Below, one piece after another: positions 23,889 to 32,882 of a stretch of DNA of 64,000 bases. Under the pieces are notes generated by a model. That model made no database searches. It was given only the letters and a program-made list of their open reading frames with translations, and had not been told where the DNA came from. Source of the DNA: Kiloniellaceae bacterium (GTDB taxonomy: Bacteria; Pseudomonadota; Alphaproteobacteria; Kiloniellales; J153). Position 1 is the first letter of the stretch, and each line of letters starts with the position of its first letter. The DNA lies in assembly GCA_021776175.1 (NCBI GenBank), contig JAJFGJ010000036.1, positions 311,106 through 375,105 of the forward strand, in the 5' to 3' direction. The position numbers and the translations under genes are program-made.

Positions 23889-25837
23889 AGCGATCGACGA
23901 ATGAGGGTGAACATGATTCGATCCTCGGTCGACACGTTGGTATCGCCGTCGCGCACCGTATGATCGTAACGCAACGAAATCTCAAGCTGACGTAAGAACC
24001 AGCGCACGTCCAGGCCGGCCACCAGGAACTGCTCGTCGCGCGATCCGGCTGTCACCGCCGACCCGGTATCGGAGCGCATCCAGAACCCAAGGCGGGGCCG
24101 AATCGTCAGACCGGGCCAAGGTTGCCACCGCGATGACAGATCCGCCGTATACAGGTTCGTATCGCGGCCGGTGCTTTGGGAAAAGGCCTCGCTGAGACTC
24201 AGCGTCAAACCAGCCTGGCGCGAATAATCGTAGATCAGAGATTGATCGAAATCCAAAGAGTCGGTCTCAAAGGACCCCGATTTCTGGGAACGCAGTTGCG
24301 CCGAAGCGGTCGTCCGCACTGCATCCCCATCCCACCGCAATTGCAAGCCGGTCGTCATATCTTTCCGGTCGGTAAGCAGGCTCTCGCCAGCACCGGAGAT
24401 CAGGTTCTCGTTCGAAATCGACGTGCGATGAAATAAGTTAATCCAACCGAAATCGATGGCGGCCCGATAGTGATAAGGAATGGTCGAGAATTTTACCGAC
24501 GGTTGCACCTCGAATCGATACGAGGCGAGAAACGTGTCCGCCGGCCCGAGAAACCCGCCCGGGAGAATGAATACTTCGATCAAGTCGCCGCCAGCCGGAG
24601 AGACCGTATAGTCGGTGTCCAGCGTCAAAACCGTAACACCAGTGGCATCCGTGACGATGAGGCTCGATGCATCCGCGAAGCGGCGATTCAGGTTGACCAA
24701 CCCGCTTGCTGGAATGAGATGGTTCTCGTCCGTCACCGACAGGAAACCGCCGTCTGATATGCGGTCCGTGACGCGGTACGCGCCGCCGACACCGGCGGTG
24801 AAGCGGCCATCCCAGAAGATTTTCTTTCTGTAACTCAGGTTGAGACCGGATTCGTATTCCGACTCGTCCAGTAAGTCGGACTGGCGCAGAGAGGCCGAAG
24901 CGTGTCCGGTGGTCGTCAGGTTGTTGTACAGATTATGCGTGAGAGAGAACGCCCCGTCATTTTCGGTCGTCGTATCCTGCTGCTTGATCGACGAGAATTG
25001 GTACGAGGTCATACTCGACAGATTCTCGGTGTGCTGGATATCCACGGTCTCATTGAGCGTAAGGCGCTCGAATGCGTTAAACCCGCTACGGTCGAAGAAA
25101 TCTGCTTGGGAGGTCAGAAGACTGCCTTTACCCCAATCGAAACGATGCCCGACGCCAACCTTGTTGGTGGAGTAATCGGAATCCAGATCCGTCTGGTCAT
25201 TCAGCCAGTCCCGCTCCAATTCTATATTCAGCTTGCTGCTCCGGCCCCGGAAGTTGATGGTGCGTAGAGTGTCGTCACGCTCGGAAATGGCGCCGCTCAG
25301 GCCAGATTTGAAGGATTGCTCCTGGATGCGCTCGGTGTAGCTCAAGGTCGAGGGGAAAATCCTGGTTTTCCAGTTGACGCCAATTCGCCGGATTTCCAGA
25401 TCGAACTCATTGCGATTGCCAAGGCTGCCGTCGATCGTATCCGTCGTCTTGCTAAACAAGGCATCGACGCCAATGGGGCCAGGGGTCCCCTGCAGGGCAT
25501 TGGCGTTTATGGCATAGTTCAGGAACAACCCATCGCGCGACTCGTCTTGGTTCGAACCGGTAAATTCGCCGCGTGAGACTTTGGGTTCCAACTCAACGGC
25601 GAACTTGAAAATGCGTGGATCCAGGCTGTACCCGCTTTGTTTGAACCGCACACCCGAGCCGATCTCTATATCGGTTGTCGTCTCGCTATCGGTGTTCCGC
25701 CGAGTGCCGTCGAAGTTGATCGTCGCCTCCCATTCCAGGGGGTCAAGGTGAAGTTTTTCATCCGCCTGCCCCATGGCCGCCGCCGGCAAGGCGGCCAACA
25801 TCAAAACCAATCCCCCTCGCTGGACCAGGCTCGTCAT
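23885..25837 (-). CDS. predicted outer-membrane beta-barrel of a porin-cytochrome type cluster
   Basis: Protein of 650 residues with a signal peptide (cleavage near AMGQA) and, throughout, alternating polar/hydrophobic strands separated by short turns and longer charged loops, typical of a large barrel (roughly 20 or more strands by eye). There are no heme motifs. It begins a three-gene set (barrel, NHL lipoprotein, 12-heme cytochrome) joined by overlapping or adjacent stops and starts. Known porin-cytochrome conduits (MtrCAB, PCC of Geobacter) combine such a barrel with multiheme cytochromes. Sequence similarity to MtrB or PioB was not evident, so function rests on context. The last residue is leucine, not the common phenylalanine. 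Confidence 0.78.
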   Translation of the reverse strand: MTSLVQRGGLVLMLAALPAAAMGQADEKLHLDPLEWEATINFDGTRRNTDSETTTDIEIGSGVRFKQSGYSLDPRIFKFAVELEPKVSRGEFTGSNQDESRDGLFLNYAINANALQGTPGPIGVDALFSKTTDTIDGSLGNRNEFDLEIRRIGVNWKTRIFPSTLSYTERIQEQSFKSGLSGAISERDDTLRTINFRGRSSKLNIELERDWLNDQTDLDSDYSTNKVGVGHRFDWGKGSLLTSQADFFDRSGFNAFERLTLNETVDIQHTENLSSMTSYQFSSIKQQDTTTENDGAFSLTHNLYNNLTTTGHASASLRQSDLLDESEYESGLNLSYRKKIFWDGRFTAGVGGAYRVTDRISDGGFLSVTDENHLIPASGLVNLNRRFADASSLIVTDATGVTVLTLDTDYTVSPAGGDLIEVFILPGGFLGPADTFLASYRFEVQPSVKFSTIPYHYRAAIDFGWINLFHRTSISNENLISGAGESLLTDRKDMTTGLQLRWDGDAVRTTASAQLRSQKSGSFETDSLDFDQSLIYDYSRQAGLTLSLSEAFSQSTGRDTNLYTADLSSRWQPWPGLTIRPRLGFWMRSDTGSAVTAGSRDEQFLVAGLDVRWFLRQLEISLRYDHTVRDGDTNVSTEDRIMFTLIRRSL

Positions 25838-26017
25838 GATTTAGCCCGAGCTTTCGTGCCGCCGCCAAGACGGAACCGGGCGGGAGGCAAGAGCGCATGC
25901 CAATGTCCAAACGACGTATCCATAGCCTCACGACCCGTTGAACCGCCATACCAAGACATCCTTCGACTCAAGAGCTGATTTTGCCGGGGCCTTCATGGTT
26001 CCGGCGCTATCACGGCG

Positions 26018-26395
26018 CTACTCATCCAGCGGCGCTACATGGCACCGGGCACAGGTCTGGAACTCCACCGGAAAGGCGACCAGCCCATTGTGGCACAGGG
26101 CGCAGCTCTCGCCTTTCTCCATTTTTTCCATGGTGATTTCATTGGCCCCCGCCTTCATAACGAATGGCGTTTCGTGGCAAACGTAGCATCTATATCGGAT
26201 GCGGTGCGACCAGTGCGGGAACACCGCGGGCGGAACGGAAGAGGAGCCCGGGGCCACGAGCGGCCCATCGCCAGAACGCTCGAAAACGATGTCGCCTGGG
26301 GCTTCCGCCAGCAGGGGCGGAATCTGCCAGAGACAAGCCACGAGCAATAGAGCAAGCCCGGCACTGATCGTTCGTAGCGACGCCGGGACCGGCAT
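26018..26395 (-). CDS. triheme cytochrome c7-type protein
   Basis: Secreted cytochrome of about 125 residues with three motifs (CYVCH, CALCH, CARCH) and extra histidines (FPHWSHRIRYRC) that supply the second axial ligands, as in the cytochrome c7 family. The start is the second of two adjacent ATGs, four bases after GGAGG; it overlaps the stop of the preceding gene. A signal peptide runs to about LLAEA. It probably relays electrons in the periplasm between inner-membrane donors and the conduit. Confidence 0.85.
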   Translation of the reverse strand: MPVPASLRTISAGLALLLVACLWQIPPLLAEAPGDIVFERSGDGPLVAPGSSSVPPAVFPHWSHRIRYRCYVCHETPFVMKAGANEITMEKMEKGESCALCHNGLVAFPVEFQTCARCHVAPLDE

Positions 26396-27003
26396 CATTC
26401 CTCCATCGCCTGATGGCAGCGTGTACAATTATCGAGCGAGAAGGCCACGACCCCGTGGCAGACGCCACAAAAATCACCCTCGAAGATCCGATCCATCGTC
26501 ACCTCCAGCTCTCGGTAATAGAAAACTTTTGGATGACAGCTTTCACATTCCAGCCATTCGGTATGGCTGGAATGCGGGAAGTAAGCATCTAGTGAGGTAT
26601 CGGGCCCGGGAAAGTAAAAGTCCCAACGGAATACGGCCGCCTGGGGATCGCCGTCTCCATCGATGGCGGCCCGCGGACGGATTGTGCCGTCGTGTAGCGC
26701 CGCCACCCAATTCACCTCGTCGAGATCGTCCCTTGGCAGCATTTCATGCGCCCGATCCCAAGACACAACGGATTCGATGACTGGGCGTTCTTCCTCCACC
26801 GGAGTCGCGAGAGCTTGAGCGGGGAGCCCGGACAACTCGCTCGCCTTCTGCTCTTCCGCGGCGGCCTCGGCGGCCTCCTCTTCCGGCGTTGGCGGCGGAA
26901 TATCGAAGAATAGGGACAGCGCCTTATCGCTACACGAAGTGAACAAGAAAAGGGCGGAAACGAGTAGCAGGTATCTCACCAAGCTAAACCCTTTCCCGCC
27001 CAT
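26395..27003 (-). CDS. triheme c7-type lipoprotein
   Basis: Lipoprotein with the lipobox LFTSC near residue 24, an alanine/glutamate-rich linker, and a C-terminal triheme c7 domain (CESCH, CGVCH, CTRCH, with FPHSSHTEWLEC upstream). The two halves of the domain match the next gene (26018), so the pair are paralogues. The ATG at 27003 has no clear ribosome site; a TTG or GTG at residues 8-9, preceded by AAAGGG, would give a tighter signal (VRYLLLVSALFLFTSC). A membrane-tethered electron relay is the likely role. The last bases overlap the following gene. Confidence 0.83.
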   Translation of the reverse strand: MGGKGFSLVRYLLLVSALFLFTSCSDKALSLFFDIPPPTPEEEAAEAAAEEQKASELSGLPAQALATPVEEERPVIESVVSWDRAHEMLPRDDLDEVNWVAALHDGTIRPRAAIDGDGDPQAAVFRWDFYFPGPDTSLDAYFPHSSHTEWLECESCHPKVFYYRELEVTMDRIFEGDFCGVCHGVVAFSLDNCTRCHQAMEE

Positions 27004-27064
27004 TCACTACTTAGCGCGCTGTGAAACGATGTGCGCTTAAAAACGATGCTCGATTATCTACCTT

Positions 27065-27721
27065 CTACTTTACATGGCAGGTCGTGCACAAGGCACTTGC
27101 CGAGTTGGAGATCCTCAAGAAAGGATCGATTGCCGGGTCGTGAACATTGTGACAGGTCGAGCATTCCACCTGATCGCCGTCACCCGTGGTAACACCGGCC
27201 GCCCGGAACAACGGCAGCGCGCCAACGTGACCCACGCTTGCCGCGATGAACTCGGGGTCCTGCCCAGTGCCGGTACCAACGCTATAGGTGATTGAGATCG
27301 GATGGTCGTCGGACAAATCGCCGCTACGGCCAACCGCCTTGGTGTCGGTGGCTCCCATGACGTCGGGCAGCACAATTCCGCTCTGGTTGATCAGGGAATC
27401 GTATGCCGTGACACCGTCATGGCACGACAGGCAAGCCGCTGAGACACCTTGCGGCTGACTGGCGATGACCATGTCGAGGGACGTGCTGCTATACATCGTG
27501 AAGGTGGCCGTATCCGCGGCGTTACGGTTCCACAAGGGGACCGGCAAGGTCGCGGGAGCCGCCGTGTTATGCGGTGTATGGCAGAACACGCATACGTCGG
27601 TGATGGCTCCCGTGGTGAGATCGTGATTCGAATTCACGATCGAGGCGGCTTGCACCCCGGCCATCCCGAGCAAACTCGTCAGGGCGGCCGCACCGACAGT
27701 AACAATTAGTTTTCTAAGCAT
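27065..27721 (-). CDS. tetraheme c-type cytochrome, doubled-CXXCH family
   Basis: Secreted protein of 218 residues with a signal peptide (cleavage near GVQAAS) and four motifs: CVFCHTPHN, CLSCH, CSTCHNVH and CTTCH. The order and spacing match the first four hemes of the 12-heme protein, including the HPISITY and PFLRISN segments, so it looks like a short relative of that protein. GGGAG lies seven bases before the ATG. An FNR-like box lies about 130 bases upstream, suggesting induction at low oxygen. Confidence 0.88.
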   Translation of the reverse strand: MLRKLIVTVGAAALTSLLGMAGVQAASIVNSNHDLTTGAITDVCVFCHTPHNTAAPATLPVPLWNRNAADTATFTMYSSTSLDMVIASQPQGVSAACLSCHDGVTAYDSLINQSGIVLPDVMGATDTKAVGRSGDLSDDHPISITYSVGTGTGQDPEFIAASVGHVGALPLFRAAGVTTGDGDQVECSTCHNVHDPAIDPFLRISNSASALCTTCHVK

Positions 27722-27847
27722 GCTTATTCTCCCTCTCTAGGAGACAGTCTAAAGGAGACGGTGGCGAAGGCGATTCCTCTGGTTTTTTCTTGAGCCGACT
27801 AAAAACTTTTTGTGCGTCATGACTAGCATTCTCAACACGCCACGTAA

Positions 27848-27861
27848 TTGACCTAAATCAC
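27848..27861. promoter_or_regulatory. FNR-like box TTGACCTAAATCAC
   Basis: Matches the FNR/CRP-family pattern TTGAT-N4-ATCAA in eight of ten positions. Located about 127 bases upstream of the tetraheme start, it could centre near -41.5 of a promoter with a 5' leader of about 90 bases. Confidence 0.5.
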
Positions 27862-28115
27862 GAAAAAATTTTATTATTTACGATAATTTAAGGTTCGAGA
27901 ACGAGGTGCGCGGAGTAGAGCGTCACGGCCGTTCTAAACCATGCTCTCCCGCCCCATGACTTCCCATGCCAGCCGAAACAAACAAAGTATTATTGACGTA
28001 AATTAAGTATAATTAGCAATATTTCGTCAACCAGTAATTGAACTGGTTAATAAATATAGTTAATTATATTTTTTGATTGTATTAGCACGTCAAGTTACTT
28101 GCTTACTTTGCTAGA

Positions 28116-28135
28116 CGCAGCCGGTTTGCGCTGCG
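28116..28135 (-). terminator. hairpin just after the NHL lipoprotein gene
   Basis: Six-base stem CGCAGC/GCTGCG with an 8-base loop, immediately downstream of the NHL stop at 28138. It lacks a T-run, so termination is uncertain. Confidence 0.35.
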
Positions 28136-28137
28136 GT

Positions 28138-29235
28138 TTAACTCTCCCCGTCGGCCGCGGCGGGGACCGCTTGCTCCTTCAAGTATTGAAATACTTGAAT
28201 GCGGTGGTTGTATTGATCGGCGACATAGAAGCGGTCGTTCTCGTCGATATAGGCACCCGCCGGTAGCCAGAACTGCCCGGGCTGGGGCCCCATGGTGCCG
28301 ACAAAAAGCATGAGCCGGCCCTTGGAATCGAAAATCTGAAAGTTGTTGAAGGCGGCGTCGACAACATAGATATGCCCATCCGAATCTATGGCTATGCCTT
28401 TCGGGCGCGCGAATTGCCCGCGCGCATCGCCGGTCTGGCCAAAGGTCTTGAGCAAGGCGCCCTCGGGGTCGAAGACCTGGATTCGGAAATTCATCGTATC
28501 GACCACAAAGAGGCGCCCCTCCCGGTCTATGGCCATGTTGGTGGGGTAATTGAATTCGCCCGGCGCGTCGCCGCGCTCACCGAATGAGCTGATCTGGTTT
28601 CCCGACATGTCGAAGACGGCGATACGGTGATGCCGGCTGTCGACGATATAGATACGGCCTAGCGCTTCGTTGACAACAACGCCAACCGGAGTGTCGAGTT
28701 CGCCCTTCTTGCCAAAGGCGGATAGAAATGTGCCGTCCGGTCCAAAGATCACGACCCGGTTGTCCTGCGCGTCGGTTACATAGACACGGCCCAGTGAGTC
28801 GGAAGTGATACCGGCGGGTTTTCTCAACGCCCCCTTGCCCGAATCGCCCCAGAAGGAAAACTTATTGTTGGCCTCGTCAAAGACAACCACGCGCCCCCAA
28901 CCGGTATCGGTCACCAGAACCCGGCCCGATCTGTCAACACTAACCCCATAAGGCTTTCTGAGACGCTCGAACGAGCTGTCATCCTTCTCCTTGCCGAGAA
29001 TGGTATCGGCCAGGGATAAGGTTTTATCGCCGCCGCCAATGTCCTCGCGCGAGCTAAGATCTTGCACATATCTGATCCGCGGCGCTTCGGGCGGCAGCGG
29101 CCAGGACAAGTCCACGTCCTTCACCGGCGGCGGCGGTGGTGGCGCGGCACAACCTCCGAGCGCCAGCAACAGGGCGCCGATGAGGACATTACAACGGATT
29201 CTGAGGTTATATTTGTTGCTTCGTGCAGATTTCAT
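28138..29235 (-). CDS. NHL-repeat lipoprotein (paralogue)
   Basis: Lipoprotein with lipobox LALGGC, a proline run (APPPPPPVKD) and about six NHL repeats (RKPYGVSVD, GRVLVTDTGWGRVVVFD, GRLFVVDTMNFRIQVFD, GHIYVVDAAFNNFQIFD). It closely resembles the protein at 22884, including the final GQFWLPAG and NHRIQVF segments. In-frame starts exist at 29289, 29259 and 29235; I prefer 29235 (MKSARSNK) because it gives a normal signal length, though none has a strong ribosome site. An FNR-like palindrome lies about 110 bases upstream in a region shared with ALA synthase. Likely an outer-membrane or periplasmic scaffold for cytochromes. Confidence 0.87.
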   Translation of the reverse strand: MKSARSNKYNLRIRCNVLIGALLLALGGCAAPPPPPPVKDVDLSWPLPPEAPRIRYVQDLSSREDIGGGDKTLSLADTILGKEKDDSSFERLRKPYGVSVDRSGRVLVTDTGWGRVVVFDEANNKFSFWGDSGKGALRKPAGITSDSLGRVYVTDAQDNRVVIFGPDGTFLSAFGKKGELDTPVGVVVNEALGRIYIVDSRHHRIAVFDMSGNQISSFGERGDAPGEFNYPTNMAIDREGRLFVVDTMNFRIQVFDPEGALLKTFGQTGDARGQFARPKGIAIDSDGHIYVVDAAFNNFQIFDSKGRLMLFVGTMGPQPGQFWLPAGAYIDENDRFYVADQYNHRIQVFQYLKEQAVPAAADGES

Positions 29236-29342
29236 ATCAGTTAAGCCGTTATTTGCCATGGGTTTTTTCAAACCCGGGCCATGCACCATAGACGATTCTG
29301 GAACCCATACTAATTAATTTGCAGATATCCCACGTGCCTTCC

Positions 29343-29356
29343 TTGACCTAGGTCAT
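29343..29356. promoter_or_regulatory. FNR-like palindrome TTGACCTAGGTCAT
   Basis: The inner twelve bases TGACCTAGGTCA are a perfect palindrome, and the half-site TTGAC fits FNR. It is between the divergent NHL lipoprotein gene and hemA, so it may serve both. Confidence 0.6.
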
Positions 29357-29407
29357 ATCCGCATTTGCCCCTTGTCTGGAAATTAGCGCCACAAGAGTGC
29401 CGCTCAG

Positions 29408-29421
29408 TTGATCTCTGTCAT
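29408..29421. promoter_or_regulatory. FNR-like box TTGATCTCTGTCAT upstream of hemA
   Basis: Half-sites TTGAT and GTCAT with a four-base spacer, 70 bases before the hemA start and 65 bases from the first box. FnrL control of hemA is known in Rhodobacter, which supports the reading. Confidence 0.55.
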
Positions 29422-29490
29422 ATGCGCCTGCCGGAGAAGGCTGAATACTTGACGATATTCTCAGCCCCGCGGCGAACGGAAGGGCGAGCG

Positions 29491-30789
29491 ATGGATTACG
29501 AAAGAATTTTCCAATCCGAGATCGAGTCATTGCGGGCGGAGGGCCGGTACCGGGTCTTCGCCGATTTGGAGCGATGCGCCGGCGATTTTCCCCGCGCCAA
29601 GCGGCACGCCCGCGAAGGTGTCGGCGAAGTGACGATCTGGTGCAGCAACGACTATCTAGGCATGGGCCAACACCCCAAGGTGTTGGCGGCCATGCGCGAG
29701 GCGCTGGAGGCCTGTGGCGCCGGCGCCGGGGGTACGCGCAATATCTCCGGCACCAACCATCACCACGTGCTGCTGGAGAATGAGTTAGCGGCGCTACACG
29801 GCAAGGAGGCGGCGCTTCTCTTCACCTCCGGCTATGTCTCGAACATGGCGACCTTGGCGACTCTGGCCTCCAAACTGCCGGAGTGCGTCGTGCTCTCCGA
29901 CGCCATGAATCACGCCTCCATGATCGAGGGAATCCGCCACAGCCGGGCGGAAAAGCGCATCTTCCGTCACAACGACCCGGAAGATCTGGCCCGCCAGTTG
30001 GCCAAGATAGCCCCCGGCCGGCCGAAAATCGTGGCCTTCGAATCTGTCTATTCCATGGATGGCGACATCGCCCCCATCGCCGAGTTGTGCGATGCGGCCG
30101 AGCGCCATGGCGCCATGACTTATTTGGACGAAGTTCATGCCGTCGGCCTCTACGGCCCCCACGGCGGCGGCATCTCGGAGCGCGATGGAGTCGCGCACCG
30201 CGTGACCGTCATCGAAGGCACCTTGGCCAAAGCCTTCGGTGTCATGGGCGGATATATCGCCGCTTCGGCGGCCTTGGTGGATTTCGTCCGCTCCTATGCC
30301 TCGGGTTTTATTTTCACCACCGCCCTGCCGCCAGCGATTGCCGCCGGGGCGCACACCAGTGTCCGTCACCTGAAAGCCAGTAGCGCCGAACGCGAGCGGC
30401 ATCAGGAGCGGGCCGCCGCCACCAAGCGTGCGTTGCGCGCTGCCGGCCTGCCCGTCATGGCCACGGCCAGCCACATAGTCCCCGTCCTGGTCGGCGATCC
30501 GGTGCGTTGCCGCGCGGTCACCGACCGGCTGCTCGCCCAGCACGGCATCTACGTGCAGCCAATCAACTATCCCACGGTCGCGCGCGGGAGCGAGCGCCTG
30601 CGCCTTACCCCCTCGCCAGTTCATAGCGATGCCGACATCGGCCGCCTAGTCACCGCCCTTTCACGGGTATGGGGGGAGCTCGGCTTGCCCCGAACGGGCA
30701 CGCGGCGGACCCATGGTCTCGACACGCCCCAGAGACTAGCGCCGCCGATGCACGTGGCCCACGCACGAGCTGAAGTGGCATTGTCGTAG
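29491..30789 (+). CDS. hemA: 5-aminolevulinate synthase
   Basis: PLP enzyme that condenses glycine with succinyl-CoA to 5-aminolevulinate, the first step of heme synthesis in alphaproteobacteria. The start is the ATG at 29491 with GGAAGGG upstream; the product is 432 residues against about 405 usually, the excess being a C-terminal tail. Family motifs include [30 protein letters not shown] and the cofactor lysine in [14 protein letters not shown]. Two FNR-like boxes lie upstream. Its place among more than ten cytochrome genes suggests a copy dedicated to, or co-regulated with, cytochrome c production. Confidence 0.95.
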   Translation: MDYERIFQSEIESLRAEGRYRVFADLERCAGDFPRAKRHAREGVGEVTIWCSNDYLGMGQHPKVLAAMREALEACGAGAGGTRNISGTNHHHVLLENELAALHGKEAALLFTSGYVSNMATLATLASKLPECVVLSDAMNHASMIEGIRHSRAEKRIFRHNDPEDLARQLAKIAPGRPKIVAFESVYSMDGDIAPIAELCDAAERHGAMTYLDEVHAVGLYGPHGGGISERDGVAHRVTVIEGTLAKAFGVMGGYIAASAALVDFVRSYASGFIFTTALPPAIAAGAHTSVRHLKASSAERERHQERAAATKRALRAAGLPVMATASHIVPVLVGDPVRCRAVTDRLLAQHGIYVQPINYPTVARGSERLRLTPSPVHSDADIGRLVTALSRVWGELGLPRTGTRRTHGLDTPQRLAPPMHVAHARAEVALS

Positions 30790-30857
30790 GATTAACGCGG
30801 ACAGGAACCTGCGGGAACGGCGATCCCCCGCCCTAGCTTGTGCCGCCACTTGCCCGC

Positions 30858-32024
30858 TCAGGGCGTGCGTTGGCGTGCGTAGTAGGCCGCTAGTTTCTGG
30901 ATATCGGACTTGCCCATGGGAAACGACATCGCCTGCATCATGGAGTTGGCGCGGTCGCCGGCGTGATACAGCTTCAAGGTCTTGGCCAGATAGGGCCCGG
31001 CCTGGCCAGCCAGAATTGGGAAGCGCGGGTCATCGCCGGCACCGCCCTGCCCATGACAGCGGTCGCAGCGTTCCACCCATTCCGCCGTGGTCAAGGGCTT
31101 GCGGATGGACAAGGCCTTGGGTTCCTGCCCGGCATAGTAGGCGGCCATGTCTTGCACGTCGCTCTGGCGCATCGCCAAAACCGCGTCCCGCATCACATCG
31201 TGGGCCCGGCTGCCATCTTTGTAGGCGGCAATCGTGGTGGCCAGATACTCGGCATCCAAACCCGATAGCCGGGGCGTTTTCGGGTCCTTGTTGTTGCCGT
31301 CCTCGCCATGGCAGTTGACGCACTGCGCCGTCACCGCCAACCCAGCGACGGCATCGCCGACGGCGGGTGTCTCCGCCCGGCGCGGAGTCATGGCCGCGTA
31401 GTAGTAAGCCATGTCCTCGAAATCGGATTCACTCAGATCGGCGACCAGGGCCTGCATGGTTTCGTCGCCGCGTGTGGCATCCCTATAGGCCTGAAGTGTC
31501 AGAATCAGATATGGCGCATGCTGGCCCGCCAGGCCGGGCATGCCAGGCGTGTCGGTGTTGCCATCGTCACCGTGGCATAGGGCGCAATCGGCCGTCGCCT
31601 CCTTGACCGCGGCGAAGGGATCCGCCTCGTCCACAGGCACGGCCGCCGCGTCCTTCGCCAATATCTTGGCTTGGGCAAACGGCGGCAGACTGGCGAAATA
31701 AGCCGCCAGGTTGACCACATCCGTATCGCTGAGCTTGGCCACGATATCTATCATGGACTCGTCTTGCCGATCGCCGGACTTATACGCCTTGAGTGCCGCC
31801 GCCAGATAGGCGGCGTGCTGACCGGCCAGATTCGGAACGCCCTCGATGGACCCGATGCCCTTGGCGCCGTGGCACTCGGTGCACGCCGCGGCGGCGGCTT
31901 TTCCCGCCTGGGCATCCCCGCCCGGCGTGGTATCGCCCGCCGCGCCGCGATGGATCGAACCCATCAGGGTGAGCCCGAATACCGCGATCCCGAGAGCTGC
32001 TATCCCTAGTGCTGTTCGTCTCAT
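30858..32024 (-). CDS. tetraheme protein of four fused class-I cytochrome c domains
   Basis: Secreted protein of about 388 residues built of four consecutive c553/c4-like domains, each with one heme motif: CTECH, CALCH, CVNCH, CDRCH. Each domain repeats the pattern AGQHAAYLAAALKAYKSGDR and a later methionine (SMIDIVAKLS, TMQALVADLS, VMRDAVLAMR, MMQAMSFPMG) as the probable sixth ligand. The start at 32024 gives a signal peptide (MRRTALGIAALGIAVFGLTL). Di-heme c4 proteins are common partners of oxidases; a four-domain chain is unusual. It is adjacent to a membrane-bound monoheme protein, with which it may exchange electrons. Confidence 0.9.
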   Translation of the reverse strand: MRRTALGIAALGIAVFGLTLMGSIHRGAAGDTTPGGDAQAGKAAAAACTECHGAKGIGSIEGVPNLAGQHAAYLAAALKAYKSGDRQDESMIDIVAKLSDTDVVNLAAYFASLPPFAQAKILAKDAAAVPVDEADPFAAVKEATADCALCHGDDGNTDTPGMPGLAGQHAPYLILTLQAYRDATRGDETMQALVADLSESDFEDMAYYYAAMTPRRAETPAVGDAVAGLAVTAQCVNCHGEDGNNKDPKTPRLSGLDAEYLATTIAAYKDGSRAHDVMRDAVLAMRQSDVQDMAAYYAGQEPKALSIRKPLTTAEWVERCDRCHGQGGAGDDPRFPILAGQAGPYLAKTLKLYHAGDRANSMMQAMSFPMGKSDIQKLAAYYARQRTP

Positions 32025-32123
32025 GGCACTCTCACATGCTGCACATTCGCGCCTGTTGCGGGGCGCTATAAAGCTATTCGTACCGGCACGCTCAAACCGC
32101 GCCGTCCGCCACGGCCTCATCCG

Positions 32124-32882
32124 TCAGCCAAGCGCCGCCTCGCGGGAGCGCTCCCCCGGTAAGTACTTGTAGAGCCAGATCTGATACATCGAGACAACCC
32201 ACTGAAAGGCAAAACTCATGCCCATCAGGCCGCCGCCGACTAGGACAACCCAGGCGAAGGACGGATTGAGCTTGGTCAAGTACCAAGATCCCACATCCAG
32301 GAGTATGGCGACAAAGGGGGTGGCTATGACCACCGACTTGAACCAGACCGGCCGGACATAGGCGTGGCTGAAGATCTGCCCCATGACGAAAAAGATAAAT
32401 GTGATGCCGAACATATGGATGTGGGACACCCGCACCAGCGTGAAGAGATCAATGCCCGTGTCCAGCTCGGCGAGCCCCGCCACCTCCTTGTAGTCGGTCA
32501 GGGGCGTAATGTGCGGGTTGCTGCCGTTGTGGCAGGTCGCGCACCGCTTCTCCAAGACTGTCTTGACGCTATCCTCGTATTCCTTCGGGTCCGCGCCTCC
32601 GCGCACCCAGCGGACAACACTGTTGCGCTCGTCGTTGGGCAGCATGCCCGACATCGGTCCGAACAAGGCCGCTTCCAGTTTCGTCGCATCTTTGTTGCCG
32701 CTATAGGCAATCGCCAGGTCTTGGATGGTCAGGCCCGGCTCGCCATCCCTCCCTGCATGCGAGTTGTAGACATGCACCATGGCAAACAGGTAACCCACTC
32801 CGAGTATAATCAATGCACTGGTGAACAGTGTGCGCAAGCTAAGCGGTAATTCGGAGTAGTGGAAAAACATCCGGTGGACCAT
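32124..32882 (-). CDS. membrane-anchored monoheme protein, family not recognised
   Basis: About 252 residues. One N-terminal membrane segment (LFTSALIILGVGYLFAMVHVY) leads to a periplasmic stretch of about 95 residues with a single CATCH heme motif. Then come three or four closely spaced membrane segments, the first with a HIHMFG pair of histidines that could bind heme b. The start at 32882 (MVHRMFFHYSELPLSLRTLF) is preferred, since the frame further upstream runs through the FNR box. Its last codons lie 100 bases before the tetraheme gene. It could be a quinol- or c-type-linked electron entry module; I do not recognise the family. Confidence 0.75.
   Translation of the reverse strand: MVHRMFFHYSELPLSLRTLFTSALIILGVGYLFAMVHVYNSHAGRDGEPGLTIQDLAIAYSGNKDATKLEAALFGPMSGMLPNDERNSVVRWVRGGADPKEYEDSVKTVLEKRCATCHNGSNPHITPLTDYKEVAGLAELDTGIDLFTLVRVSHIHMFGITFIFFVMGQIFSHAYVRPVWFKSVVIATPFVAILLDVGSWYLTKLNPSFAWVVLVGGGLMGMSFAFQWVVSMYQIWLYKYLPGERSREAALG

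Larger units (their letters stand above)
27722..28137. other. 416-base intergenic region, partly AT-rich
   Basis: No gene is seen. It holds an FNR-like box (27848-27861) near the tetraheme gene, a strongly AT-rich stretch at about 27980-28110 and a hairpin at 28116-28135. The base composition of the AT-rich part differs clearly from its surroundings. Confidence 0.6.

Noticed and set aside
27993..28013. TTGACG and TATAAT as a sigma-70 promoter
   Set aside because: The two boxes are only 9 bases apart, far from the 17 needed, and no gene starts downstream on the plus strand.
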